64,000 nucleotides of DNA from Romanomermis culicivorax (GCA_963922205.1 CAWUHX010000100.1:806001-870000); one strand, 5' to 3'. Positions 13,501 to 24,998 are shown, counted from the first letter of the stretch. The notes: generated from the sequence alone by a model not told the origin. Made by a program: numbers and translations.

Positions 13501-16500
13501 ATATGTAAGAGTCCCCAGAGTTTTGAAATTGGAAGTCTTTTCTTGTATAAAAAAAATTTTAATAAACTTTCTGGGATTTTTGTCTCAAAAACTCAGGGTC
13601 AACCCTTCTGTAACCACCATAACTCAAATTTCAGAGCTGCACATGCATAGTTGAAAGTACAGATGCATGGGACGAATTTTCGAGGGGGAGGAGTTGAAAA
13701 GCAAAAAATGGATTTTCAAATAATTCCAATTTTTATTATTTCTTTTCAAAAAACCTGATTTTTCACATGTTTTTAGACTGTGAAAAGGTTCAGGGGAGTC
13801 AATTCACTTTTTCCATAGACCAGCCAGGGGTATCCAGAGTTTCAGTGGAAGGGTTTACTCCCCCACCCTATGTGCATCAATGGTTGGTAGGTATGTCAGC
13901 TGCAGAATATGCTTTTCCACCCACATGAGAAATTTTTCAATGAGAAAGAATCAAAATCCAATATTACAAAAGTGGATTGTTCAAACCTTAACCCAAGTTT
14001 TCACAAATCTAGTCCACTCCCTTTTCCAGCTTTTTCTTCTAATAAACTAGTCCACCGCTTTAAAGTGGGAACCAACCATGCATGACAACCTTCAAAGAAG
14101 CACATTGAAGAAATTTGGCCATCTTCACATCTAAGAAATAGTAAAAAACAATCTTAAAGCTACAACTTCTCACTTCCAGTAAAAGTTAGAGATGTGTAAA
14201 CTGGGTAGAACTTAGAATGCGTTGTAAACAGAGTGTAAAATGAAATAAGTCGAGAACGTCTTCCACTAAAAAGTCGCGGAGATACGCTTGTTTACGACCG
14301 GGATAATTTTTTGTTTAAAGTTACCGTATCCATTGAATTTTCGATGGTCGAAAACCCCTTCCCAAAAAAAGTACGAAATACCTTTGTTGTACACGCAGGA
14401 TAATTTTTCGTGTAAAGTTACCGCGTCCATTGAATTCCTTATTATCGAAAACCCTTGCACCCCGAAAATCCCAATAAAACTACAGGTTCAATTGAAATTG
14501 CAAAAAAATCTGGCTCTGTAGTGCATTATGCGGCAAAAAATTATGTTTTTTGAAGCCATCAGTTTTATATAACAGAATTGCCGAATTTCTCAGTTTCCGG
14601 GACTTTAGACCACGTTGTAATTGAATTGAGGCCATATTTTTAAAAAACGAAAAAACGCATTTGAGAATGCACCCCCTGCTTAAGGGTCATTTATACTTGA
14701 CTTTTTCGGCGGAACGGAACGGAACGGAAAGAAATCGACAAAACGTTTCTGAACGAAAGGGAAATTTTCGTTCCGTTCGGTTCGGTTGAGGGTTACCGCC
14801 GGTCATTTTCTAGAAAATTGCAGTTACCCTCTCCGATCGAAAGCGTATTTTCAGGCTGAATTTTTCAAGCTGTTGGCGATCGGTTCCTTTCCGTTCCGCC
14901 GAAAAAGGCAAGTATAAATGACCCTTTAGGCCGAAGTATGGAGCTTGGATATGGCACACGCATTGTGGGGCATTGTGAGACTGGAGGCTCTTAAAAAGTG
15001 CGTTTTTTGGATGTTTTTGGGACCCCACCGAGCACCACTTGCAGATAGAGGCGAAATGACAACATAACTCCATAATTTGCCCCTATGTCCGAAATTAATA
15101 AAAACCCAAGGTTCTAGCTCTTACCGTTTTGGTTCTCTGGTGGGGGAAATGAATTTCGGGAGCCATGTATATTATAGGTTGACGCTACCGCGCCACCTAT
15201 GATAAACTATAGTCTGTTTTTTCTGAAATGCTTGTAACCGAAAAAAAGATAAAATGAAGTACACATTGCTTGTTCAATTACCGCGCTTGCGCACACTATA
15301 CTGTATTACGGTAAAAAACGCTGCAATTGAAATTTGTCGGGATTGAAGGCTATTTGTTAGGAAGAAACGTTGGAAATGAGAAGAAGATGTTTGCACATAG
15401 TGCTCATTTAATGAAAAAAATTCAGGAATCAAGATCGTGATACAAATGTTGTATTTTGGAAAGTTGAAATCTCAAAATCCGGCGCATCGTGCCACAGCGC
15501 CGGTCATTTTCTTAGCTTTTCTGCGCAGAGCGAATATTTTTTTTAACCGTTCAAATTTTTTTGGACATTTCTCGCTGCGGACGGAAATAATTTTCAAAAG
15601 AGTTACCGAGTTTAGTTTAGAGTTTAGTCACAGTTTACCGCCGCTGGTTAATCGATTCCTAACATACAGTCAACAACGATATTATCTCGACACGAAATTA
15701 TATAAGCGTACTTACTTTCAGCATTTTTGCGTTACAAGCATTTGAAAAAAACAGACTATAGTTAAATATATATTTCTTTGCTTGCTTGCGAGACGTCGCT
15801 AAAAGTTTTAAAGCATAGTTGAACTTTGATGTCATATATTTCTGTCATGGAAATGCGGTTGTGTCGTGATTGAGTCATTCCTATGTAAGGTTTTAAGTGA
15901 TTTTTTGGTAAAGGAATCGATGTATGGATCGCGACTTTTCAATGGATCTTTCAAAAATGCCGATTGCGGACGAACACATACTTTCAATGCTGAACAAAAC
16001 GATGCAGTGCCGCAAAGTCATTTTGTCCGATTATGTTTTGAACGACACCAATTCCTGCGTCCATAGTCAAAATCTCAGCTACAGTTTGACTCCAGACGAA
16101 GTCGAAGGATATGGTAGGAGGAATGAGCTAACGGCTTCAGATTATAGTTTTAGCTTTACACTTTATTATTAGGGTCTGTATGATGCGTCACAGAAAAAAC
16201 TTTTCGACCTCCGGACATGCGGAGCGTTCCCATACAAAGGAAAAATCTGTTTTTTGCTTTATGCTCTTAAATTTTAGGGTCACAGGAATAACTATTGTTC
16301 TCAAAATCGTTACATAAAGCCCTTGGTTTAAAATATTTTAGCCGAGAGTTTTTGGAGGGCTTATTTAACATAAAAAAGTTTTCCATTACATGTGACGTGC
16401 GGTTTAGCCGAAAACAATGAAGACATGAAATTTTGCTTGCCGATTTCGTTATTTAAGTAAACAGACAGAACGATTTTTGTTTCTCGTAATGCTAAGAAAG

Positions 16501-18686
16501 ATTGTTTTTGACACGTATAGTCCAAATGCCCGCCATTATGAATTTCATTGGATGCTCACAGTCCTTAAACTCATTCTGAGTCGCATTGGGTTCATCGCAT
16601 TATTTTTAAAATTAGACATAATATTTGAATCTTAAAATTTGTTATAGTTTTCAGTCCTTGGACTTATAATGCATCGGTCGGATGTTTGCTTCCCAGCAGA
16701 TTGCTCCAAAAACAGTGCATATATCGGATTGAAATTTTGACAAAACATGTTGGAAATTAGAGCCTGCCAGAAATGACAAAATGAATCCTACGGAAATGTG
16801 TCCGGAAAGAATTCCAAATGGCTGTTTCGGCTTTTTTCCACCTTTTTTGACATTTAAAATAGTGAAGAATGTGTAAAAACCGATGAAAATTGTTTCCTGC
16901 GTATAATAAATGTTTTTATTCTAGGGTTATGTCTTCTCTACGCTTCGATATTTCGAATCGCGTGTACATAAAGGCCCTGTCATACTTCGCCGCACGGCAG
17001 CGCGCGGCGCCGTACGGCGCCGCTTTTTTACTTTTGGATTTTGCTCTTCTCAAAAAATGTGTATTGGTTTAGTTGAAACCTGATGGGGCGCCGCGCGCCG
17101 CCGCAAAAATTACAAAAACCTATTCATACTTCAAAGGCGGTACCGCACGTCGCTGGCCGGCGCCGCTTTTTAGTATGAATAGAACAACCGGCGCCGCGCG
17201 GTGAAGTATGACAGGGCCTTAAGCATTTAAAGCAACGCAATATACCTGATTTTCACGTATAGTCATTTCTTAATTCATCATAGTCAAGGTCGAAGAAACT
17301 GGGGCCGATTTCATCAAAGAGACTTAAGCTCCAGCTGAGCTGCAGCTGCTGTAGCTTAACTCTATATGTTATACCATTGCCGTTCAGCTGCAGCTCAGCT
17401 GTAGCTTAACTCATACACACAAAACATATCGGGAAAGTTAAGCTGCAGCTGAGCTGCACCTTAATGACAATGTTATAACATACAGAGTTAAGCTGCCAGC
17501 TGGAGCTTAAGTCTCTTTGATGGAACCGGCCCCTGCGTCTTAAGAACAGTTATATGGGGAAGAAAATTAATCTGTTTTAGCAGCCGTAGGAGGCAAGATT
17601 TTCAAGAATAAGATATGTAGTGACATTTGTTGTAGTGCATTCTGTAACTAATGATAAACCGCATAATATTTCAGTAATCTCCATGAGATTTTTTCACTCA
17701 GGTTTGCTAAAACTTGCTAATTAACAGAAATTTCGACTAGTTATATCTGACCTTGGTGACTACTGATGCAGACGAAAAATGTGCCCGATAGATCCTCCTT
17801 CTGCTACCCAAGGCCCTGAGTTTCAGTACATTTTTTCTTACTTGTTAATGACTTTCGATGAAATTAGCGAAATTTCTGATTCGATGAAATTCCTAGCAAA
17901 ATTTCTGATTAAGAAACCCTCGGCTCGTTCATGGTGGGCACGGTCATCCAGCTTCGTACATTCAAATCACCCGAGTGCACCACAGCAGGAAAATGCGTCA
18001 AGGAACAAATATCGACAGTAAGAAACTTCTACGCCGCTTGCGCACAAAAGTAAGCCGTAACCTGCGTTTTAAATATCAAAGCGAGAATTCAAGAAAAAGA
18101 AAAATATAAGTTGAGGAAAAAAGTAGGGTTCCCTTTTGACGTAGAAATCAAAATTTAAAGTTTGATTGAAATATGGTTGAATTCACTAAACTTTTCTGAC
18201 TTAGCAGAGCGGGCAAGACTCGTTTCCCAGGCTATTCTGCTTGTTCAGGTTCATAATTTATTCAAGATTCTCATGCCAAAAATTTATTTTTTCTCTCAGA
18301 TTTTCCCTATATCACTCGGTTTTAGCTTTTCAATGACTAGCAAATGCATGTGGAATCAAACGGTGCAGCTTTTTTGCGATTGCTTCGACCAATCGGACGA
18401 CAAAAACGACGAACTATATCGCTCGAAATTCGTCGAGTGTTTAGGCTCAGAAAACGAAAAATTCGCCAAAAGCATACTAAATGTGTACGAAAAGTCTCGT
18501 TCGTCGAGAAAAATCAACGGCTGGTGCCAAAGTTTCGAATCGGCTCTAAAAAGTGAGGAAGATCAAACCGCATCCTTTGAAAAAATGATCCGAAACACTA
18601 AAATTTCCAAAGACGATATGAAATTTTTGGGCAGCAAAATGGCCGACCTTTGGGGCAAAATTTCGATGGGGAAGAACAATAATTGA
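10543..18686 (+). CDS. gene C: secreted protein with two cysteine-rich repeats
   Basis: Exons 10543-10703, 15914-16113, 17914-18049 and 18326-18686 (stop TGA), phases 2, 1 and 2; 858 coding nt, 285 aa, the same length as gene A. Exon 1 encodes a leader (MSTSLMNIFTICMLTSDVQS) and C-x9-C-x14-C. Exon 2 continues C-x5-C-x28-C-x15-C with the shared TMQC motif. Exon 3 has C-x5-C-x13-C. Exon 4 gives FCDC, matching ICNC of gene A, and ends in a Lys/Glu-rich helical tail. Donors GTGAGC, GTAGGA and GTAAGC. Intron 1 is 5.2 kb and full of repeats, so exon 1 could belong to a separate gene, but phase, cysteine spacing and total length all fit. An alternative acceptor at 18340 would shorten exon 4 by five codons. 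Function is unknown; likely extracellular. Confidence 0.72.
11112..11163. repeat. short tandem repeat, TAGTTAAGGATRGRCAA unit
   Basis: Three consecutive imperfect copies of a unit of about 17 bp (AATAGTTAAGGATAGAC, AATGGTTAAGGATGGGC, AATAGTTAAGGATAGGC) in intron 1 of gene C. Confidence 0.75.
11690..12003. repeat. near-palindromic inverted repeat
   Basis: The arm at 11690-11815 (ending TTTTTCTAGCTTGAC) is repeated in reverse complement at 11896-12003 (GTCAAGCTACAAAAAGG to TTCTTTCTCATTAAAAA). About 80 bp separates the arms. A third single-arm copy lies at about 13925-14050. This is probably a fold-back MITE family in intron 1 of gene C. Confidence 0.65.
12370..12600. repeat. array of TACCTGGGTA / TACCCAGG motifs
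   Basis: Degenerate motifs of about 10 bp such as ACCTGGGTA and TACCCAG recur in both orientations (for example 12370-12415, 12440-12475, 12535-12600), giving a sequence able to fold on itself. It resembles the other fold-back elements here, but the ends were not resolved. Confidence 0.5.
13500..14680. other. intronic sequence, no gene seen
   Basis: Part of the proposed first intron of gene C. It includes the single-arm copy of the inverted repeat at about 13925-14050 and two partly matching blocks at 14290-14360 and 14385-14460 (GGATAATTTTT, AAGTTACC, TCCATTGAATT). Open frames on both strands here derive from this small duplication. Confidence 0.4.
14682..14927. mobile_element. PIF/Harbinger-like MITE (GGAACGGAACGG ends)
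   Basis: Terminal inverted repeats AGGGTCATTTATACTT and AAGTATAAATGACCCT are flanked by TTA on both sides. Inner arms read TTTTTCGGCGGAACGG and CCGTTCCGCCGAAAAA. Its length is about 245 bp. Confidence 0.8.
15207..15763. mobile_element. MITE, TATAGTCTG family, long variant
   Basis: Same ends as the 250-bp copies (ACTATAGTCTGTTTTTTCTG and AAAAACAGACTATAGT) but 557 bp long with an unrelated interior, including a CCGGCG...CGCCGG palindrome near 15480-15505. The longer interior may be closer to the parental element. It lies in intron 1 of gene C, about 150 bp before exon 2. Confidence 0.8.
16972..17220. mobile_element. intact PIF/Harbinger-like MITE (GGCCCTGTCATACTTC)
   Basis: Terminal inverted repeats AGGCCCTGTCATACTTC and GAAGTATGACAGGGCCT are flanked by TAA on both sides. 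GCGCGGCGCCG-type palindromes follow on each side. It lies in intron 2 of gene C. The half copies at 579 and 1505 belong to the same family. Confidence 0.85.
17301..17534. mobile_element. palindromic MITE built of AGCTGAGCTGCAGC units, copy 1
   Basis: Ends GGGGCCGATTTCATCAAAGA and TCTTTGATGGAACCGGCCCC. The body is a series of GAGCTGCAGCTTAA-like units running inward from both sides, so the whole 234 bp is one imperfect palindrome. It lies in intron 2 of gene C. A second copy is at 24791-24998. Confidence 0.85.
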
Positions 18687-20311
18687 CGTTGTATATTTAT
18701 AATTGTATCGCAACTCTTCAATTACATTGCTCTTACGTCAGTCAATGCTAGATGTGTCGTATAGATCATACGACAACCATAGACAATAAAATAACTTGAT
18801 GGTTAAGTATTAGAAGTTAGTCGGAAAACGATGTATAGCAGTCTGTTTTCTTTGAAATGCTGGTCAATTTTTGAAAAGCAATTGCTATTTCATACTTTTA
18901 TCAATTTCTTGCTGAACCATACATCGCATAGGACTAGAAGTCTGTGAGACATGCCAACTAACTCTTGCAATGCTTTGAGTAAAATATCCTGCAGTAAAAA
19001 TTTCGTGTAGAAGTCTCTGCGGACAGTACTTCTGTTTTGCCATTTTTCAATTCACATACAAGCATATTTTATAAGAATATACTATAGTAACTATGTCAAA
19101 GTACTTTCGAAGGCACATTTGTACATTTTTAGACCGAGAAGGTCCAGAAGACCTGTATTTAACTATCAAGATGGCCTACGAAAAATCCAAGAAATATATC
19201 AGTGATCGATGGATTTAGCGATTGTCTTAACAAGAATTGTTGTCGACTACGAAGTATAGTGCTTCAGATGAGCTTCTGTGATGATTTAGAAAAACTAATT
19301 TGTATTTTGTGTTTTTCTGCGAATGCTTGTAAGCAGTGGAATAGTAATGCCAGTAATATTTCAAATTTCGTTGCTTTTTTTAAATCACGCATCATAAGAA
19401 ACCGAAATTTGCTTTTTTCAATAACATGCATGCTTCTTGGATACTAAGAATTAAATCAAGGTGTATGAACTTATCAGTATACCGTAAATCCGAAAAATTA
19501 CTGTAAATCCGAAAATTTTTCTCGTTGAAGATACCAAAGGATGATTTAAAAACTTGTAACCACTGCAGTATTCATTTATCAATTTGAAAACGGGATATTC
19601 CCATGAGTTTTGTAATTTAATAGGCTTTATTATAGGGTTCCAAAACGATTGATGCACAGTGTGATGCAAAACTGACATTACCCAAAGATAGATAACGAAG
19701 TTAGCATAATTTCATGAAGAGTTCGAACTTTTGCCGCATATTATAGAGATTTCACGATTCTTGCTGGCACAATGGCAAAGCTTTTATGGGCACTAAAGAT
19801 CACGTGATAATATTTTCCAGTACTTTCGATCATTTGAGTAGTAGACCTCACTGTTCTATACGTCTATGTTGGGATGTAACGCCCTCATATTTGGTTTTTA
19901 AACCAATTTTATTGACAACAGCACTCGTTTGACAATAGTTGATCGCTACACAAATCTTTTCAGTGTTGAACATAGGACATGCTTTCAAATATCTAATCAA
20001 CATTCAGCGTCTTGACATAAGGTTGACATGTCAAGTCTAAACCGTAAATGTAACAACAGAAGACCATGAAAAGTTACGTCCTACGGTATAGTGTCTATTT
20101 CAACTACGTTTTTTAAAGACATGCTTTTCGGGATGAACTTATTGTGCATGAACTTGAAGTTCAGACGTGAAACGAATATTTCAGATAATGTGAAAAATGG
20201 TAATAAAGTTGACAGTATTCTCTAAAAAATATCATTTTATTTGAGTAAATACAATTGAGTTTCATATGTCCTTAATCACATTAACACAATCCTAAGCAGA
20301 AAAATATGTTT
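18687..20311. other. intergenic between gene C and the DB-module gene
   Basis: Convergent 3' ends of two genes. It contains one MITE (18836-19086) and a 20-bp tandem duplication (ACCGTAAATCCGAAAA) near 19482-19515. A 42-codon frame from an ATG at about 19095 (ends RWI) looks protein-like but cannot be tied to a gene. Nothing else is recognisable. Confidence 0.4.
18836..19086. mobile_element. MITE, TATAGTCTG family, copy 4
   Basis: Left end TATAGCAGTCTGTTTTCTTT, right end ACAAGCATATTTTATAAGAA then TACTATAGT. The interior matches the 250-bp copies. It is located 150 bp after the stop of gene C. Confidence 0.75.
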
Positions 20312-23300
20312 CTAAATATCATCGGGAGTCTTTGTTGCCCAATGGCATTTGAAAATTTCGTTGAATTTAGATAAACAGGGCAGCAAACGTTTTCCTTCCT
20401 CTTGATTCTTGGGCCAATCTTTGCTGGCTGGATTGCAAACTGGTTCGCAAATTTTTCGGCCGCTTTCGTAGACGCCCATTTTTCGGCAACAGGCGTCTGC
20501 GCTTCTGGACGTCGAAGCACAAGTCATAAATTTTCGCAGGTGATCACCGGGGCAGTCGCCCTTGATGACGCGATCTTGGAGCTTGAACATGAATGGAGAA
20601 TGAACTTTTAAAGAAACACCGAATCTGAATTTGAGTCGGTAGGTTCAGCTCATGGATGCATAAAAGTTAGTTGATTACAAGAACTGTGTAATACTACCGA
20701 ATTCATAGTAACGCATAAAACAGTACTAACACTACCGAATTTCGTAGTGATTCTTTGTTAGTAGTGAGTCGATTTTGCGCGCAAAATCGTTTGCACGTAG
20801 CTTATCCTAAAAGTTGTCAGAGGCTATTTGAGTAGACTCACTGGAGCACGACATATGGTTCAGCAGAAAAAAATATGAAAAGACACTTGCATTCGGGTTT
20901 TAATCACAAGCATTTCATGAAAATCGGACTATTGTTTTGTTTTTCGGAATTTCACATATGCTTAAAATTCACTGACTCGTTTTTCGACGTTTCAAAGGGC
21001 AGCCAATCTTGAAAAATATTATTTCAAAACTTTTTTCATTTTGGCTCTGCAGTATATGACCCGAATAAGAAATTTTTGGGGTAGAAAATCGAAATATCGA
21101 AATTTTGAGTTTGAAATGGATATTGCTCCAACCACTAATTATATTAGTCTTGCTGCGGTATGATATGAAAGCCATCACTGTTGAAGAAAAGTATGTTCTA
21201 TGCTCCACACATCAAATGAATATGAATGAATGAGAACAGAGTGTTGAGAGTGGTCACAGCAACCACCTCAACTGCGAATTAATGGAAAAATGAGAGCGCC
21301 TTTCCCGCGGCTCGTTCGGCTCAGTTGGTAAGAGCCTGCGGACGGTAGCCGAAAGGTTTCAAGTTCAGGTCCCGAACCGAGCCCAACTTTTGCTGCAGCC
21401 CCGAGTAGCGGGAACAGATTGCCTCAACACTGGTGGCCCTTGACGGTCCGTCAAACTCGATGGCGGAGGGATGTTGAGAGCGGTCACAGCAACCACCTCA
21501 ACTACGAACTGTTGCAATCTGAGCGCGCCTTTCCCGTTGCTCGGTTGGCTCAGTTGGTTAGAGCGTGCGGACGGTAGCCACAAGTCTCGGGTTCATGTCC
21601 CTGACCGAGTCTAACTTTTACTGAATCTACGAGTAGCGGGAATAGGTTGCCTCAACAAGAGGAGCCTCAACGTTTTTTCGTTTCAATCTACTCACTAACC
21701 TCGCCTCTGGTAACATTGTAACGGCAAGAGTTCCAACATTTTTTGGAAACTTTGCTGTCGATGCAACATTGCCTGAATCGATCGTTGGCCGGTTTGATGG
21801 GCACGCATGGTTTGATACCGTCGCAGTTGCCCCGGTTCTGAAAAAAATGGATTCTCTCAGTAAACTCCGAGAAAATTTTTGTAAGCTTTACCGCAGTTGA
21901 TGGCGCCGAAGTTCTCGACTCGACGCTTCCACTTTCTTCCGAGGATTTGGTTGTCTGAAGAATGATATAAAAACAATTTTATTGTAGAAAGTCGTAATAA
22001 CTTACAGTAAAACGAGGCTGCCCAGTCGTGGTTAAAAATTCGCTTGATCTTCTGGTCGATTCCTCAAAATATAATTTTGATAAGTATGTGAATACAGTGT
22101 GCTTATTTTCAGTGAAGTCCTGCCAAATTACTTTTGATAAAATGGTTGTGCTCTTGTGGGTTTTGGGCTTTTTGCTCGACGGTGTAATTTCTTGGCGACT
22201 GCTGGTTTCCGTGCTCTGAAAGCCATAAATGACAGTTATGGATAAAAAATTTTTGATACAGCCTCTTCACAACTTCAAGTCAGGTTGGTTTTATTTTATT
22301 ACGATATTCGAATAGAATTTTCCTCATTTCCATATTTAGCAAAGGGTAAACGATTTTGAGGGCGTTTTCAGTCATTTCAATTTACAAGCATTTTATAAAA
22401 CAGGCTGAAAAAGACTTTTCAATGAAATCTTATTTTCTCCATTCGACTAATTATATGTGAAGTGATCTTGAAGTATATAGAATTTTTATGGAGTTCAGTG
22501 TCGGGCCGAATATCACACAAAATTTATGCTCTATCATCTTCAAATGAGCATCGGAAAGCAAAATAGTCCGTACAAATTGGTGGCCAGGCAACTGACCTGC
22601 ACCGTTGGCCGAAATCTTTCTTTATTAATTTGTTCGTCTTACTGCCACAGCCACCTCGAGAGAAAAGGTGTCTGTATAAGCACGTTGTTTATTATTCGCA
22701 TGAATATCTCATTTGGAAAAATATACAATAGTTTAATATTTAAATTTTTAAAGATTTTATTTTTTATTTATTTATTAGTTTAATATTTTAATTTTTAAAG
22801 ATTTTTAAAGATTTAAAGAGTATTTTTTAAGAGCAGAGATGCAGCAACTATAGATTTCATAGACGCTAAACTCACTCCTAGACTACAGTGATTAACTTTC
22901 CCCTACAGTATGGACTACTGAAACATATTCTACTATAGTCTATTTCTTCTAAATGGGGCTCGAAAGGCGAGAAGATGCTAATGACATATTTGCGGATTAC
23001 CTTTTTGCACAAATTGACTGAAAGCCTACAACCTTATGGGAAAAAGATATCTACATGCATTGCAGGTTTTTCATCCGCAAGAGCATTTCCCAACCTTCTG
23101 ATTCTCATTTTTAAATAAACGGACTGAATATTGTACTTTTTTTGAAATGATAGATGTAGTGTTCGAAGTTTCGGCAAACGTAGTCTCATTTAAGCTCAAA
23201 ATACCAATTGTAATAACCATGGAGTGATTTGATGATTATCAAAGTGTCTGCATAATGAAGAAAACATTTCTTGAATAGGATCAATGGGTTTATCTTAATT

Positions 23301-24221
23301 TTGGATAGAAGTTGGGCTGCGACCTTGCTACACCGACTATTCCAAAATGAATGCAGTATAATCGACTACTCTAGGTCATACGGAAAATCAAGTTTTCTGA
23401 CTAATCACATAGATTAGTATAGACAGCCCTGATATCGATGTAAGCTTCTGATTTCACTAGAACGGCATATCGATTCTTAAATATTAAGCTAGAAATCAAT
23501 TGTCACTGATGATATGACCTTTCTTTTTAGGCTTAAATAATAGCAAATACTGCTGCTGATCAATCGATGTTCGAATAATAATATGCAGATTGACTGCAGA
23601 ATGCTGTGATTTTCTGAAAGTGAGTACAACTCAGAGTTTACTATAGCTACCGATATGAATGAAATTTTACTAGACCAGATAAGTAGACTGCCTGGACAAA
23701 ACCTAAGGTAGATGGATAGGATACTACAAGTCTTGTTGGCAAGGCATTTTTGGGACTACGCTGTTGGTATTTTTCTAATGCTGATACGTACCTGTAAAAT
23801 CTTCTCGTGAATTCAACTCTTTTTTGTGTGTAACTGACTTGAATACAGTTTCATTGATACCTCCTGAATAACAATGATGAGAATATAATCTTTCATTATA
23901 CATTATTTTGTGTATCACTTTTGCAAAACTCGATCTACAGCCATATTAAAATAAGTCCTTTCCTAGTATTTGCATATCATTGAGGTATAAATTCATCGTG
24001 AGAATAATCTGTCTTACACCAAAGCATCCATTGGAGCGGCAAAGTTCGCTGCATTTTTCTTTAATCCTTTTCGTGTAACAATAGGTGCAAGAATTTTTTT
24101 TCTTTCCGGCAACCAAAATTTTGCATTCGGGCAAACGTATCTCCTTCTTTTCTTGTGGCTGCTGTTGTTCGGTCATCACCCAAAATAAGGTGAAAAATAA
24201 CGAAAATCCGTAAAATCGCAT
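20312..24221 (-). CDS. secreted DB-module protein, six exons
   Basis: Exons on the minus strand: 24221-24018, 22215-22132, 22062-22006, 21954-21892, 21837-21696 and 20604-20312 (stop TAG). All phases agree (0,0,0,0,1); 843 coding nt, 280 aa. The leader is residues 1-17 (MRFYGFSLFFTLFWVMT). Residues 30-68 hold six cysteines (33, 45, 48, 57, 61, 66). Residues 69-136 are a Ser/Thr-rich linker spread over three short exons. From 137 to the end is a DB module: C-x5-C, FRQCC, KKCWNSCRYNVT, then CP, FMTCA, ACC and C-x3-C. DB modules are small disulphide domains found in secreted nematode proteins, usually without known function. The last intron contains a tRNA-derived repeat pair. The join of exon 1 over a 1.8-kb intron rests on phase and signal peptide only; it could instead be a separate gene. 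Confidence 0.78.
21240..21665 (+). repeat. two tandem copies of a tRNA-derived SINE-like repeat
   Basis: Units of about 230 bp start at about 21240 and 21470 with TTGAGAG.GGTCACAGCAACC and end with GTTGCCTCAACA-like sequence. Each contains a tRNA-like part (21309-21384 and 21539-21610) with a D arm GCTCAGTTGGTTAGAGC (A box) and a GGGTTCATGTCCC-type B box. The acceptor stem of copy 2 nearly pairs (GCTCGGT with ACCGAGT), but anticodon and T stems are imperfect, so I read them as a SINE or tRNA pseudogene and not as working tRNAs. They lie in the last intron of the DB-module gene. Confidence 0.65.
22216..24017. other. putative intron 1 of the DB-module gene
   Basis: No coding signal. It contains the right end of a TATAGTCTG MITE at about 22340-22408, a fragment at 22560-22725 that recurs at 30150-30450 (GTGTCTGTATAAGCACGTTG versus GTGTCCGTATAAGAGGGTTG), and an eroded TATAGTCTATTTCTTCTAAA left end at 22936. 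Confidence 0.4.
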
Positions 24222-24790
24222 AGTATCCGAGTAGGAATAAAGGTAAAAAATATACAAACAAAAAGTATAAAAAAATAAATAAAAGTTCCCCGACTTCTAT
24301 CCAACGTATAAAATATATCGAAGTGGGAACAAGAATATTTTACTAAAAACAATAGGCCATATTCCATACCGGTGTCTTTCCAGTCGAAAAGAAATGAATC
24401 CCATAACTTCGACCCATTTTTTACCATTTTTTCTTTCTTTTCGCGGAATGCATGAAGAAATATGGGACTAGTTTTCGTGTAATGTTTCGAGGCGTGATTC
24501 TAAAGAGTGTAGAAGAGCTTAATCATCTGTAAAAATACGTCTTGTAATTGTTGAAAAGTTGATTATTTTCTGTCGATGTAGAAATTTCCGAAACAAAGAT
24601 ATCCATGTATTTTTTTGTTCCGTGATAAAATTGAGTATCAAGGTTATAAAATCAACGATGTATATTAGTAGGCAGCCCGAATATCGACATCATATCTGAT
24701 TTGATTAATTAGATGAATCAGCTACAAGCATAACTTTTCTCTGCTAATCATACATAGTAATCCAAAGAAAACGGCACAAATAGAAGACCT

Positions 24791-24998
24791 GGGACCGGTT
24801 TTATCAACGAAACTTAAGCTCAGCAAAACATGTCGAGGAAGTTAACCTGCAGTTTAACTTTCTCGATATGTTTTGTGTGTATAAGTTACGCTATAGCTGA
24901 GCTGCAGCTTAACGACAATTTTATAACATAAAGAGGTAAGCTACAGCTTAAGCTGCAGCTCAGCTGGAGCTTTAGTCTCTTTAATGAAGCCGGCCCCT
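24791..24998. mobile_element. palindromic MITE built of AGCTGAGCTGCAGC units, copy 2
   Basis: Ends GGGACCGGTTTTATCAACGA and TCTTTAATGAAGCCGGCCCC, with the same GAGCTGCAGCTTAA units as the copy at 17301. It lies upstream of the DB-module gene. Confidence 0.8.

Noticed and set aside
21309..21384. Candidate functional tRNA gene
   Set aside because: A and B boxes are present, but the anticodon arm and T stem do not pair properly and the unit is part of a larger repeat.
24061..24427. Alternative minus-strand frames over the DB-gene start
   Set aside because: They overlap exon 1 in other frames and lack the leader plus cysteine pattern.
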